Source: Hespellia sp.
GTDB lineage: Bacteria; Bacillota; Clostridia; Lachnospirales; Lachnospiraceae
Direction of reading: 5' to 3'
DNA length: 33,180 bases
NCBI GenBank assembly: GCA_028689735.1
Contig: JAQVCP010000034.1
Span: 1 to 33,180 of the forward strand
Part shown: positions 7,539 through 15,539 of the stretch, piece by piece
Layout of the letters: the number at the start of each line of letters is the position of its first letter
Numbering within the stretch: the first letter of the stretch is position 1
Notes under the pieces: generated by a model
The model's database searches: none
What the model was told of the DNA's origin: nothing
Seen by the model: the letters and a program-made list of their open reading frames with translations, nothing else
Translations under genes and position numbers: made by a program

Positions 7539-10311
7539 CGCTAAACGAATCGCTTCATTTATATTCTTTATATTAAGTATTTCTTTGTTTTCAGTTCCCA
7601 CTTTGGCAGAAGAAGGGACAGCACAAAGAGAGCAGCGTGTTGTGAAAGTGGCATATCCGGAACAGAAATATTTAAGCGAAATTGATGAAAACGGCAACTA
7701 CTATGGCTATACTTATGACTACTTAAACAAGGTTGCAGAGTTTGCAAACTGGAAGCTTGAGTATATAACATATCCGGATATGAGCCTGAACGATCAAATC
7801 ATGTCCAGCCTAAGTGAAATTGAAACGGGTGAGGCGGATTTGCTTGGCGCTATGCTGCATAATGATGCGTTGGAACAGACGTATCTTTATCCGGAGAATA
7901 ATTACGGGATGGTCTATACAACGCTGGAGGTTTTGGACACCAATCTCGACATAACGGAAATGAATTTCATGCAGTTGAAGCCCTTGAAGGTTGCGATTCT
8001 TAAAGGTGCAGAAACCCGCAATTCAGAGCTTGAGGAATATGCAGGGCAAACAGGACTTGACTGCGAATATATTGTCTGCGAAACAACAGATGAACAGATT
8101 GAAGCCTTGAAAAACGGCAGTGCAGATGCCATGCTTAAGGTATCACTGACTTTTCTTCCTGATTTAAAGCAGATTGCACAGTTTGCACCACGTCCATTTT
8201 ACTTTGCCACAGGCAAAGGGAACGAAGAGTTAGTAGCGGAACTGGACGAGGCAATTGAGAAAATCCGCACTACAGATCCTTATTTTGAAAGCAGACTGAG
8301 CTCAAAATATTTCATTAATACCATTGGTGATTTTTCCTTATCGGAAGCCGAAGCAGCATATGTAGATCAGAAAACAAAGTTTCAAGTACTGTTATTTCCC
8401 CAATATGCTCCTTTTTCATTCGTAAATAAAAAGGGGGAACTGTGTGGAATGTCGGTCTCCATATTGGATGAAATCGGTGAAAAAGCCGGAATGGAGTTTG
8501 AGTATCATGTAGCAGATGCAAGTAAGGATGTCAGCGAGCAAATGAGCTCGGGTGAGTATGATATCGTACTCGGTCCGCCCCACAGCAATACCTTTGCGGA
8601 GGATAACGGACTTGTGTTATCACAGGCCTACCTGGAGGCGAATTTAACCATGTTCATTAACAAAGCTGCAGACGCAAAGCCCAAATCGGAATGTATTTTG
8701 GGACTTGTAAATGATGTGCCGGATCCAATAGGCTACGAATACAAAGAACTTCGTTATTATGATACCATAGAGGAATGTCTGGATGCAGTAAACAAGGGCG
8801 AAGCGGACTATGGATACGCGACAAGATATACTCTGGACTATTATACTTCAGGCAATAGTCACAAGAACCTGCTTTATATAAACCTGTCCGGATACAACCG
8901 TGAAATAGGTTTGTATGTGCCGAACACTGCAAATTGCGAGTTGCTGTCTATCATCAACAAGTATATTCGCAGTACCTCCCAAAAAGATATTCACAGTCAT
9001 TTGTCATTGGCCCTATCTCAAAAGGACTATGGCGGACTGAGAGAAATCGTGAATAATAACCCGCTGATGGTTATTGTTGTGGTGGTAATATTCTTCTCAC
9101 TCGTCATGCTGACAATTATGATGGCGATTTACAGTCATACGAATAAAAAGAGAAACATAAAATTGCAGCTGGCATATACAGCAAAGAGCGACTTCCTATC
9201 CAGAATGAGCCATGATATGCGAACTCCGATGAACGGAATTATTGGTTTGACCGGACTTACCCGGGAACTTGACGAATTACCATCTGAGGCCGCAGATAAT
9301 TTATCTAAGATTGATGAATCGGCGCACTATCTGCTCAGTCTGATCAACGATACGCTGGATATGAACAAAATTGAAAGCAACAAAATTATACTGAACCGGG
9401 ATGCAGCCAACCTTGGCTCATTTGTCAATCAAATGATTGGAGTTGTGAAAGCCAGTGCTACACAAAAAAATATAAAGCTGATTGCTGTGCCAGGCGAAGA
9501 GTTAAATACGCAGGTGTACTTAGATAAAGTGCGTGTGCAGCAAATATTTTTTAATCTTGTTTCCAATGCAATCAAATTCACTCCCGAAAACGGCACGGTT
9601 GAAGTAAGGGGCGAATGTATGCGTTTAGATGAAAAGCAGATAAAAACAAAGCTGGTCGTCAAGGATACAGGTATCGGCATTGACAAGGATTTTCTGCCCA
9701 GAATTTTTGAGCCTTTTGAGCAGGAAAATGACCCGACGACTGTCAGTTATGCCGGAACGGGATTGGGACTTGCTATCGTGAAAAATCTTGTGGAGATTAT
9801 GGGCGGGACCATTACCGTTGAAAGTGAAAAAGGAATCGGGTCAGAATTTACAGTAGAGCTTACTTTTGATTTAGCAGATGAAGAGGTAAAGCCTGCAGTC
9901 AAAGTGGAAAATTTTGAGGACTGTCTTACTGGAAAACGTGTTCTGCTTTGCGAAGATCATCCCCTCAACACTCAGATTGCAACCAAGCTGCTGGAAAAGA
10001 AGGGTATGATTGTAGAACATGCGGAAAATGGACAGATAGCTGTAGATCGTTTTAGCCAGGCCAAATCCAACTATTACGATGTCATTCTTATGGATATTCG
10101 TATGCCTGTCATGGACGGAATCACGGCGACAAAAACAATCCGGTCACTTGACCGTATAGATGCAAAAACTGTACCGATTGTTGCGATGACGGCAAATGCT
10201 TTTGCAGAGGACGTGAAAAAGAGTCTGGATGCTGGCATGAATGCCCATATTGCAAAGCCTGTTGAACCAATCATGCTTTTTCACACGCTTTGTGAGTTGA
10301 TTGCAGAATAA
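7528..10311 (+). CDS. Membrane hybrid histidine kinase with two periplasmic solute-binding domains (BvgS-like)
   Basis: About 927 aa. Residues 1-27 form a signal peptide (K/R then a hydrophobic run ending TLA|EEG). Two SBP_bac_3-type amino-acid-binding-like domains follow (about 35-265 and 270-490), one membrane helix near 512-538, HisKA with H562 in MSHDMRTPMN, HATPase with GTGLGLA, and a receiver with D856 in MDIRMPVMDG. This order resembles BvgS/EvgS-type sensors, where Venus-flytrap domains detect small ligands outside the membrane. Two adjacent ATGs (7528, 7531) follow a GAGGTGG ribosome site at 7519-7525; either is possible. The start overlaps the preceding stop by 11 bases. There is no Hpt or output domain, so phosphate transfer needs a partner encoded elsewhere. 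Confidence 0.9.
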   Translation: MMTSAKRIASFIFFILSISLFSVPTLAEEGTAQREQRVVKVAYPEQKYLSEIDENGNYYGYTYDYLNKVAEFANWKLEYITYPDMSLNDQIMSSLSEIETGEADLLGAMLHNDALEQTYLYPENNYGMVYTTLEVLDTNLDITEMNFMQLKPLKVAILKGAETRNSELEEYAGQTGLDCEYIVCETTDEQIEALKNGSADAMLKVSLTFLPDLKQIAQFAPRPFYFATGKGNEELVAELDEAIEKIRTTDPYFESRLSSKYFINTIGDFSLSEAEAAYVDQKTKFQVLLFPQYAPFSFVNKKGELCGMSVSILDEIGEKAGMEFEYHVADASKDVSEQMSSGEYDIVLGPPHSNTFAEDNGLVLSQAYLEANLTMFINKAADAKPKSECILGLVNDVPDPIGYEYKELRYYDTIEECLDAVNKGEADYGYATRYTLDYYTSGNSHKNLLYINLSGYNREIGLYVPNTANCELLSIINKYIRSTSQKDIHSHLSLALSQKDYGGLREIVNNNPLMVIVVVVIFFSLVMLTIMMAIYSHTNKKRNIKLQLAYTAKSDFLSRMSHDMRTPMNGIIGLTGLTRELDELPSEAADNLSKIDESAHYLLSLINDTLDMNKIESNKIILNRDAANLGSFVNQMIGVVKASATQKNIKLIAVPGEELNTQVYLDKVRVQQIFFNLVSNAIKFTPENGTVEVRGECMRLDEKQIKTKLVVKDTGIGIDKDFLPRIFEPFEQENDPTTVSYAGTGLGLAIVKNLVEIMGGTITVESEKGIGSEFTVELTFDLADEEVKPAVKVENFEDCLTGKRVLLCEDHPLNTQIATKLLEKKGMIVEHAENGQIAVDRFSQAKSNYYDVILMDIRMPVMDGITATKTIRSLDRIDAKTVPIVAMTANAFAEDVKKSLDAGMNAHIAKPVEPIMLFHTLCELIAE

Positions 10312-10340
10312 AACATAGCTGATTTGATCGCAGAATAAAA
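10297..10340 (+). repeat. Tandem duplication of the kinase 3' end
   Basis: TTGATTGCAGAATAAAA at 10297-10313 recurs at 10324-10340 with one change, offset by 27 bases. Both copies read LIAE-stop in the same frame, so the second looks like a nine-codon duplication of the end of the upstream kinase gene, now downstream of its stop. Confidence 0.7.
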
Positions 10341-10344
10341 TAGA

Positions 10345-10391
10345 AGCTGTTTTCATGGAGTAAAATTCATGAGAACAGCTTTTTGTTTGTC
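10345..10391 (+). terminator. Intrinsic terminator of the kinase operon
   Basis: A 13-bp stem (10345-10357 with 10368-10380, one G-U pair) with a 10-base loop is followed by TTTTTGTTTGT. It closes the three-kinase unit and overlaps the end of the convergent xre-like gene. Confidence 0.85.
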
Positions 10392-10624
10392 TATTTTAGT
10401 AATTCATCATAAGTGGTCGCCAGGCAATCTCGAATCCCGCGGAGCTGGGAACCGGTGATGTGCTGAATTCCCCGTTCTATTTTGACTAAGGTTTCTCTGG
10501 TAATAGCGACTTCTTCTAATTGAAGCATACGGACAAGCTCCGTTTGTCCAATACCCTTGTCTATTCTGATCCGGCGGATATTCCCACCAATATCAATTCC
10601 TGACTGTTTGATTTTTTGTTCCAT
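10391..10624 (-). CDS. Small Xre-type helix-turn-helix regulator
   Basis: A 77-aa protein made almost entirely of a Cro/CI-type HTH: an N-terminal helix with IRRIRIDKGIGQTEL, a recognition stretch around ITRETLVKIERG, and a final helix with LRGIRDCLATTYDELL. On the minus strand AGGAGTGAT precedes the ATG at 10624. It is convergent with the kinase operon and divergent from the LytTR regulator. It has no effector or oligomerisation domain, as in compact regulators of mobile elements or local switches; no phage or plasmid genes are nearby. It could bind the divergent 10625-10812 region, but that is inference. Confidence 0.75.
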   Translation of the reverse strand: MEQKIKQSGIDIGGNIRRIRIDKGIGQTELVRMLQLEEVAITRETLVKIERGIQHITGSQLRGIRDCLATTYDELLK

Positions 10625-10713
10625 AATATCACTCCTGATGTGAACCGAAATTGGTCCATTTTTTCCTTTATCATATCGGTTTGAAATGATATAATGGGAC
10701 TAGTATTAGTTCA

Positions 10714-10738
10714 CACATAAAGATAGAAATATTATGTG
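10714..10738. promoter_or_regulatory. Inverted repeat in the xre/lytTR divergent region
   Basis: CACATAA (10714-10720) and TTATGTG (10732-10738) form a perfect 7-bp inverted repeat with an 11-base centre, between the divergent xre-like and lytTR genes. A TATAAT (10690-10695) lies just upstream. It could be an operator for either neighbouring regulator; no direct evidence. Confidence 0.3.
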
Positions 10739-10812
10739 CAGCATTCAAAATTAATGTATCATCATAGGCAGAAAAATACTGGATTAATAGAATGTGCTAG
10801 AGGGGGATAAAT

Positions 10813-11526
10813 ATGAAAATACAAATTGCAATATGTGATGAGATAAAAAAAGATCGTGAGATACTCTATAACGAACTTAATGTTTATTTTACAATGAAAC
10901 ATTTGGGGACTCAGATTAAGGAGTATACAAGTGGAGAAGACCTTTTGGAAGATTACGAAAAAGAAAAATTCAATCTCATATTTCTTGATATTTTTTTGAA
11001 GGATACAACAGGAATGGAAGTGGCACACCAGTTGAGAAAAGCAGGATTTCATGGGAATTTTGTGTTTTTGACGGTCTCACCGGACTATGCACTTGAAAGC
11101 TATGAAGTTCGCGCATCAGGATATTTGCTCAAACCGTTGAAAGAAGAAAAACTGATTAGCCTGCTGGACGATCTCTACGAGGAGTGGAGCAGTGAACGGT
11201 ATTATTTTTATCGGAAAAACAGCATATGGCGATGGATCAAGCATAGAGATATTGTGTTTGCGGAGAGCCAGAACCATACAGTACGATTTCATATGGAAGA
11301 TGGAGAGATTCTGACAGAACCCGGGAAATTGTCGGATGTCGAAAAGATATTGGATAATGAATGTTTTTTACGATGTCATCAAAGTTATCTGGTAAATATG
11401 CAGCATATCGTTGGGGTGTCGACGGACTTTCAGATGGATACAGGAGAACATGTGCTGCTTAGAAAACGGGAGAGGAAAGCAATCAGAGAACGATATTGCC
11501 AATGGGCAGTGAAGAACAGGTTATGA
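10813..11526 (+). CDS. LytTR-family response regulator, no adjacent kinase
   Basis: A 237-aa AgrA/LytR-type regulator. The receiver (about 1-120) has the acidic residues of ICDE, phosphoacceptor D59 in IFLDIFLKD, and a YLLKP lysine. The LytTR DNA-binding domain (about 135-235) is recognisable from FAESQNHTVRFH, FLRCHQSYLVN and the basic LLRKRERKAI end. The family activates or represses genes for peptide signalling, bacteriocins or surface functions by binding direct repeats. An AGAGGGGGAT ribosome site precedes the ATG. No HPK10/AgrC-type kinase gene lies beside it, so the regulator is orphan here. The hybrid kinases upstream are not its usual partners. Targets are not evident. Confidence 0.88.
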   Translation: MKIQIAICDEIKKDREILYNELNVYFTMKHLGTQIKEYTSGEDLLEDYEKEKFNLIFLDIFLKDTTGMEVAHQLRKAGFHGNFVFLTVSPDYALESYEVRASGYLLKPLKEEKLISLLDDLYEEWSSERYYFYRKNSIWRWIKHRDIVFAESQNHTVRFHMEDGEILTEPGKLSDVEKILDNECFLRCHQSYLVNMQHIVGVSTDFQMDTGEHVLLRKRERKAIRERYCQWAVKNRL

Positions 11527-11537
11527 GAAGAAATGAA

Positions 11538-11566
11538 TTGTTATGTGGCCGGGAAAATGATAGAAT
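11538..11566 (+). promoter_or_regulatory. Candidate promoter for the AAA+ ATPase gene
   Basis: TTGTTA (11538-11543), 17 bases, TAGAAT (11561-11566). The gene starts about 58 bases downstream of the -10. Spacing is ideal, and the boxes match at 4 and 5 of 6 positions. Confidence 0.4.
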
Positions 11567-11623
11567 AGGAGGAAACAGAACAAAAGAGAAAAATTAGCAG
11601 AATCTAAAAGGAGTACGAGAATT

Positions 11624-13108
11624 ATGCCAGTATTTGATTTTAACGATACAACAGACAAGAGAAATGAAGCGGAGTGCACTTATACCACATTTCGTTCCAA
11701 TGAAGCTGTGGCCACACCGGAGAAGCCCATGCTTCTTCTGGACAACCGGAAAAGAGAGTGGAAGCATCATTCCTGTGGGATTTTTACGAATCCGGTGAAG
11801 CGGACTTCGTTTGAGTTCACGGAGGAGGATGGAACGGTCACGGCTGATATTCTTCAGATTGATGCCCGGTTTGTGAGCCTTTTAAAATGGCTTGGCGAGA
11901 ATCACATCAATGTCCGACTTTCCGGAAGGAACCGTTCGGATGGATATGCGGTCTACAAGATTCGGGAGACTGCTTTTGGGGGAGGCACCAAGCTTTCCGC
12001 GGAGGATGGATTTCTGCAGTTCATGATTGACAGACTTCTGGCAAGCAGCGCACCGTCGGAGGAGTTAGAGGACGAAGATATGGAAGAGGCAGGCGATGAC
12101 ATGAAGCTTACCAGTCTTCAGAGCATCACGGATTTTATGACCTGTGCGGGACGAACGATGCCGGATAATATTCGCTTGTGGGCGCGCCGGAACCTTGCGG
12201 TTGCCCGTTCCCATGAAGTGACACCGGAGGAGAGGCGCCATGCACAGCGTGCGCTTTCCATCATGATGAATATTCAGTGGAAGAACAACTATTTTGAATC
12301 CATTGATCTGAAGGAAGCACGTCGGATTTTGGACGAAGAGCTCTATGGAATGGAGCGGGTGAAGCAGAGAATCATCGAGACTATCATTCAGATCAATCGT
12401 ACACATACCCTTCCGGCCTATGGACTTCTACTGGCAGGACCGGCGGGGACAGGAAAGTCACAGATTGCCTATGCAGTGGCGCGCATTTTAAAATTTCCAT
12501 GGACAACGCTGGATATGAGTTCCATCAATGATCCGGAACAGCTGACAGGTAGTTCCAGAATCTATGCCAATGCAAAGCCGGGAATCATTATGGATGCATT
12601 TTCCATGGCAGGAGAATCCAATCTTGTCTTTATCATCAATGAGCTGGACAAGGCAGCTTCCGGAAAAGGCAACGGAAATCCGGCAGATGTATTGCTTACA
12701 CTTCTTGATAATCTTGGCTTTACGGATAACTATATTGAGTGTACGGTTCCAACGGTAGGTGTGTATCCAATCGCTACAGCCAACGATAAGGACCAGATCA
12801 GTGCGCCGCTGATGTCGCGTTTTGCGGTGATTGATATCCCAGATTATACGTCAGAGGAAAAGAAAATCATCTTTTCCAAATTTGCATTGCCGAAGGTGCT
12901 GGGACGCATGGGTATGAAGGAAAAGGAATGTGTTGTGTCCGAGGGAGCTCTGGATGCTATCATTGAGAAATACAAGGATACCACCGGAATCCGGGATCTG
13001 GAGCAGGCGGCAGAACATCTGGCAGCGAATGCCCTGTATCAGATTGAAGTAGATCATATTGAAGGAGTTATGTTTGACGCGGATATGGTGAAAAATCTGT
13101 TGGGATAA
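11624..13108 (+). CDS. Lon-like AAA+ ATPase lacking a protease domain
   Basis: 494 aa. The N-terminal half (1-230) is unrecognised, with an acidic segment near 143-160. From about 232 the sequence follows the Lon ATPase module: a LDEELYGMERVKQRI lead-in, Walker A GPAGTGKS at 272-279, Walker B-like FIINELDK with N339-E340, a sensor-1 TAND, an arginine finger in PLMSRF, and sensor-2 GIRDLEQ. The protein ends after the small AAA subdomain, so the Lon Ser-Lys protease domain is missing. It is probably an unfoldase or remodelling ATPase. The Walker B aspartate is replaced by asparagine, although the catalytic glutamate remains. AAAGGAG at 11607-11613 supports the start. Its partner is unknown. Confidence 0.8.
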   Translation: MPVFDFNDTTDKRNEAECTYTTFRSNEAVATPEKPMLLLDNRKREWKHHSCGIFTNPVKRTSFEFTEEDGTVTADILQIDARFVSLLKWLGENHINVRLSGRNRSDGYAVYKIRETAFGGGTKLSAEDGFLQFMIDRLLASSAPSEELEDEDMEEAGDDMKLTSLQSITDFMTCAGRTMPDNIRLWARRNLAVARSHEVTPEERRHAQRALSIMMNIQWKNNYFESIDLKEARRILDEELYGMERVKQRIIETIIQINRTHTLPAYGLLLAGPAGTGKSQIAYAVARILKFPWTTLDMSSINDPEQLTGSSRIYANAKPGIIMDAFSMAGESNLVFIINELDKAASGKGNGNPADVLLTLLDNLGFTDNYIECTVPTVGVYPIATANDKDQISAPLMSRFAVIDIPDYTSEEKKIIFSKFALPKVLGRMGMKEKECVVSEGALDAIIEKYKDTTGIRDLEQAAEHLAANALYQIEVDHIEGVMFDADMVKNLLG

Positions 13109-13136
13109 CCTTACAGAATATAAGGAAAGCAGAAGA

Positions 13137-13709
13137 ATGGATATAAAGCAGAAAAAAATAAATCTTCGGAAAAAGATAAAAGAGAAAATTGCAGAATTGG
13201 ATGCGGCTTATTGTCAGAAGGCAGATGCGCAGATTGCGATGCGAGTCACAGCACTTCCGGAATATGAAGCAGCAAAGACGATTTTCTGCTATGTTGGCAT
13301 GGAACAGGAAATCAACACGCTGCCAATTCTTTTTGATGCCTGGAAAAATGGAAAGAGAGTTGGTGTTCCCAGGTGCATTGGAAAAGGAATCATGAAGGTG
13401 TACCGGGTTCGCTCCATGGAGGATCTGCAGTCTGGACATTATGGAATTCTTGAACCGCGGGAATCCTGTGAACTGCTTAAACCGCAGGAGCTGGATCTGG
13501 CACTGATTCCCTGTGTGACCTGCAATGATTCCGGGGAACGTCTGGGATATGGCGGTGGTTACTATGACCGTTATCTTACCCGGTCCACATTTCCGAGAGT
13601 GATAATGTGCAGAGAGCGTATTATGGAACCGGACATTCCGGTGGATTGGCAGGATCAGCGCATGAATGTGGTGGTCACAGAAAGTAAAACGATCCGAATT
13701 GGAAGATAG
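13137..13709 (+). CDS. 5-formyltetrahydrofolate cyclo-ligase
   Basis: A 190-aa MTHFS-family enzyme, the usual length. It converts 5-formyl-THF and ATP to 5,10-methenyl-THF in cytoplasmic one-carbon metabolism, recycling an inhibitory folate. The basic N-terminus (KINLRKKIKEKI) and the signature ERLGYGGGYYDRYL near 140-152 are diagnostic. AAGGAAAG at 13122-13129 is the ribosome site. The gene begins 28 bases after the AAA+ gene and is followed 24 bases later by larB, so the three are probably co-transcribed. No terminator separates them. Confidence 0.93.
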   Translation: MDIKQKKINLRKKIKEKIAELDAAYCQKADAQIAMRVTALPEYEAAKTIFCYVGMEQEINTLPILFDAWKNGKRVGVPRCIGKGIMKVYRVRSMEDLQSGHYGILEPRESCELLKPQELDLALIPCVTCNDSGERLGYGGGYYDRYLTRSTFPRVIMCRERIMEPDIPVDWQDQRMNVVVTESKTIRIGR

Positions 13710-13733
13710 AAAGAAAAGGGAGAAATTGTATAC

Positions 13734-14489
13734 ATGGATACACAGGAAATATTAAAAAAAGTGCAGTCAGGTGAGATGACAATTCAGGAGGCAGAAGGAT
13801 ATCTTCGCCGACAGCCTTTTGAAGAGATGGGATATGCCAAACTTGACACCCACAGAAAACTGCGTTCCGGTTTTCCGGAAGTAATCTTCTGCAGTGGAAA
13901 AGCAGACGAGCATCTTCTGCATATTTTTGGAAAGCTATATGAGGAAGAGGGAGAGGTGCTCGGAACACGGGCGAGCAGAGAACAGTACGAACTGATTTAC
14001 GCTCAGTATCCGGAGGCAGTATATGATGAAAAGTCCCGGATTCTTAAGATTGAAAAGAAGGAGAAGGAGCGGAAAGGAAAAATCGCGGTCTGCACTGCCG
14101 GAACTGCGGATATTGCGGTAGCAGAAGAAGCGGCACAGACTGCCGAGTTCTTTGGGAGCAATGTGGAAAGAATCTATGATGTGGGAGTAAGTGGGCTGCA
14201 TCGCCTTCTGGCGAGACTGGATACGATTCAAAGTGCCAACTGTGTCATTGCGGTAGCAGGCATGGAAGGTGCGCTGGCCAGCGTTATCGGCGGTCTGGTA
14301 TCAAATCCTGTCATCGCAGTTCCAACGTCCATCGGGTATGGCGCAAGTATGCACGGCTTGTCAGCACTTCTTACCATGATCAATTCCTGTGCAAATGGAA
14401 TTACGGTAGTCAACATTGACAACGGGTTCGGGGCAGGATACACGGCAACCCAGATCAACAGGTTGGCGGTGAGAACAGGCGATTCCTAA
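13734..14489 (+). CDS. larB: LarB, pyridinium-3,5-biscarboxylic acid mononucleotide synthase
   Basis: 251 aa. LarB carboxylates and hydrolyses nicotinic acid adenine dinucleotide, the first step of the nickel-pincer nucleotide cofactor of lactate racemase-type enzymes. The C-terminal half is a PurE-like fold: CTAGTADIAVAEEA, IYDVGVSGLHRLL, VIAVAGMEGALASVIGGL, NPVIAVPTSIGYGAS and the NIDNGFGAGYTA end. The N-terminal part carries the MTIQEAEGYL and RSGFPEVIFCSGK segments seen in the family. The usual partners larC and larE and a LarA enzyme are not in the window. It ends two bases from the convergent lysR stop, leaving no room for a terminator between them. Confidence 0.92.
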   Translation: MDTQEILKKVQSGEMTIQEAEGYLRRQPFEEMGYAKLDTHRKLRSGFPEVIFCSGKADEHLLHIFGKLYEEEGEVLGTRASREQYELIYAQYPEAVYDEKSRILKIEKKEKERKGKIAVCTAGTADIAVAEEAAQTAEFFGSNVERIYDVGVSGLHRLLARLDTIQSANCVIAVAGMEGALASVIGGLVSNPVIAVPTSIGYGASMHGLSALLTMINSCANGITVVNIDNGFGAGYTATQINRLAVRTGDS

Positions 14490-14491
14490 AA

Positions 14492-15376
14492 TCATTCTAC
14501 AAAAGAGCTTGCAAATTTCAAAAATTTCTTTACAGCAGGAACCTGATAGCGATTACGGTTATGAATCATATAGACCGTGTGACAGAAATTGGAATTTTTG
14601 ATTGGAAGAATCCGAATTCCGTCGGCCTGTTTGATGGCAGCGCAGTCAGCAACGAGGGAGATGCCAAAATCTTCACGGACAAGAGCTGCGATTGCATATT
14701 CATCGGAAGCCTCACAGGTGATGTTAGGGTGAACGTCGCTTGATTCAAAAATCTTTCGCGTATTCCTGCCAAGGCCTGAGAATTCATCGTAGGCGATGAC
14801 CGGATATTCCTCAAAAATCTTCAAATCAACGGCCTTCTCGGAAGCAAGCGGGTGAGAACTGGGTACAATGGCGAAAAGCTCCTGGTTCAATATAGGCGTG
14901 AAGACCAGATCAGGCTGGTTATCAAGATAAGAGCCAAAGACCACATCCAGCTTGTTCGTCTTCAAATCCGTCACCAGATTGGAAGTGAAGCCGTGATTCA
15001 GGGAAAAGGTGATTTCCTGATTGCCGTCGTGATTTAAAAAGCCGCGGACCAGTTTTGGTATGTAGGACTGGGCCAGCGTAGAGACATATCCTACATCGAT
15101 GTGTCCGGCACTGCTGGACACCAGCTGATGCATCTTCTCCTGAGCAATTTCGACATCCCGGATAATGGTATCGACATAATCAAGAAAGACCTTCCCTACC
15201 TTGGTCAGGACCACGTTTCGCCCGGACTTCTCAAAAAGATAAACGCCCAGTTCCTCTTCGAGATTGGAAATGGAACGGCTCAGCGTTGGCTGGGCCACAT
15301 TTAATTTTTCTGCTGCAAGACGGTAATGCTGTGCTTGCGCAATCGCCTGGAAATAGTATAATTGTTGTAAAGTCAT
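14492..15376 (-). CDS. LysR-family transcriptional regulator, divergent from aroD
   Basis: 294 aa. The N-terminal winged HTH is typical (LQQLYYFQAIAQAQHYRLAA, then VAQPTLSRSISNLEEELG and LFEKSGR), and a LysR_substrate effector domain spans about 90-290. The ATG at 15376 is preferred because AGGAAGGGG lies seven bases upstream; a frame extending to 15418 would read through that ribosome site and a promoter-like repeat. Divergent placement from aroD suggests it controls that operon, with an aromatic or alicyclic acid (shikimate, quinate or dehydroquinate) as a plausible inducer. A T-N11-A box sits upstream of aroD. The effector identity is inference. Confidence 0.9.
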   Translation of the reverse strand: MTLQQLYYFQAIAQAQHYRLAAEKLNVAQPTLSRSISNLEEELGVYLFEKSGRNVVLTKVGKVFLDYVDTIIRDVEIAQEKMHQLVSSSAGHIDVGYVSTLAQSYIPKLVRGFLNHDGNQEITFSLNHGFTSNLVTDLKTNKLDVVFGSYLDNQPDLVFTPILNQELFAIVPSSHPLASEKAVDLKIFEEYPVIAYDEFSGLGRNTRKIFESSDVHPNITCEASDEYAIAALVREDFGISLVADCAAIKQADGIRILPIKNSNFCHTVYMIHNRNRYQVPAVKKFLKFASSFVE

Positions 15377-15394
15377 ATGAATACCCCTTCCTAT

Positions 15395-15423
15395 ATTATA
15401 CAAACAAGTATTATACAAATAAG
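15395..15423. repeat. 15-bp tandem repeat in the lysR leader, duplicating a TATAAT box
   Basis: ATTATACAAACAAG (15395-15408) and ATTATACAAATAAG (15410-15423) differ at one base and have a 15-base period. On the minus strand each unit supplies TATAAT, giving lysR two possible -10 elements 15 bases apart. It may also be a regulator-binding repeat. Confidence 0.6.
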
Positions 15424-15479
15424 ATTTTAAGCTTGCCCGAAAGTGGAACGTGCTTTATTTATATAGTTTAACACGACTC

Positions 15480-15494
15480 ATAGCGAAAATCTAT
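15480..15494. promoter_or_regulatory. Candidate LysR-type regulator box upstream of aroD
   Basis: ATAG-N7-CTAT is a 15-bp interrupted palindrome of the T-N11-A class bound by LysR-type regulators. Its centre (15487) is about 65 bases before the transcription start predicted from the aroD -10, the classical position of a LysR recognition site. This supports autoregulated divergent control. Confidence 0.5.
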
Positions 15495-15539
15495 TGAAAA
15501 TAATTGAATTATATATTAGAAGTTTAAAAGAGGATATTG

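Noticed and set aside
10762-11052. Minus-strand 96-codon frame over the LytTR start
   Set aside because: It overlaps a solid LytTR gene and is a low-complexity F/I/Y-rich shadow.
11569-11580. AGGAGG-like site before the AAA+ gene
   Set aside because: No start codon follows at usable distance; the next AAAGGAG at 11607 serves the gene.
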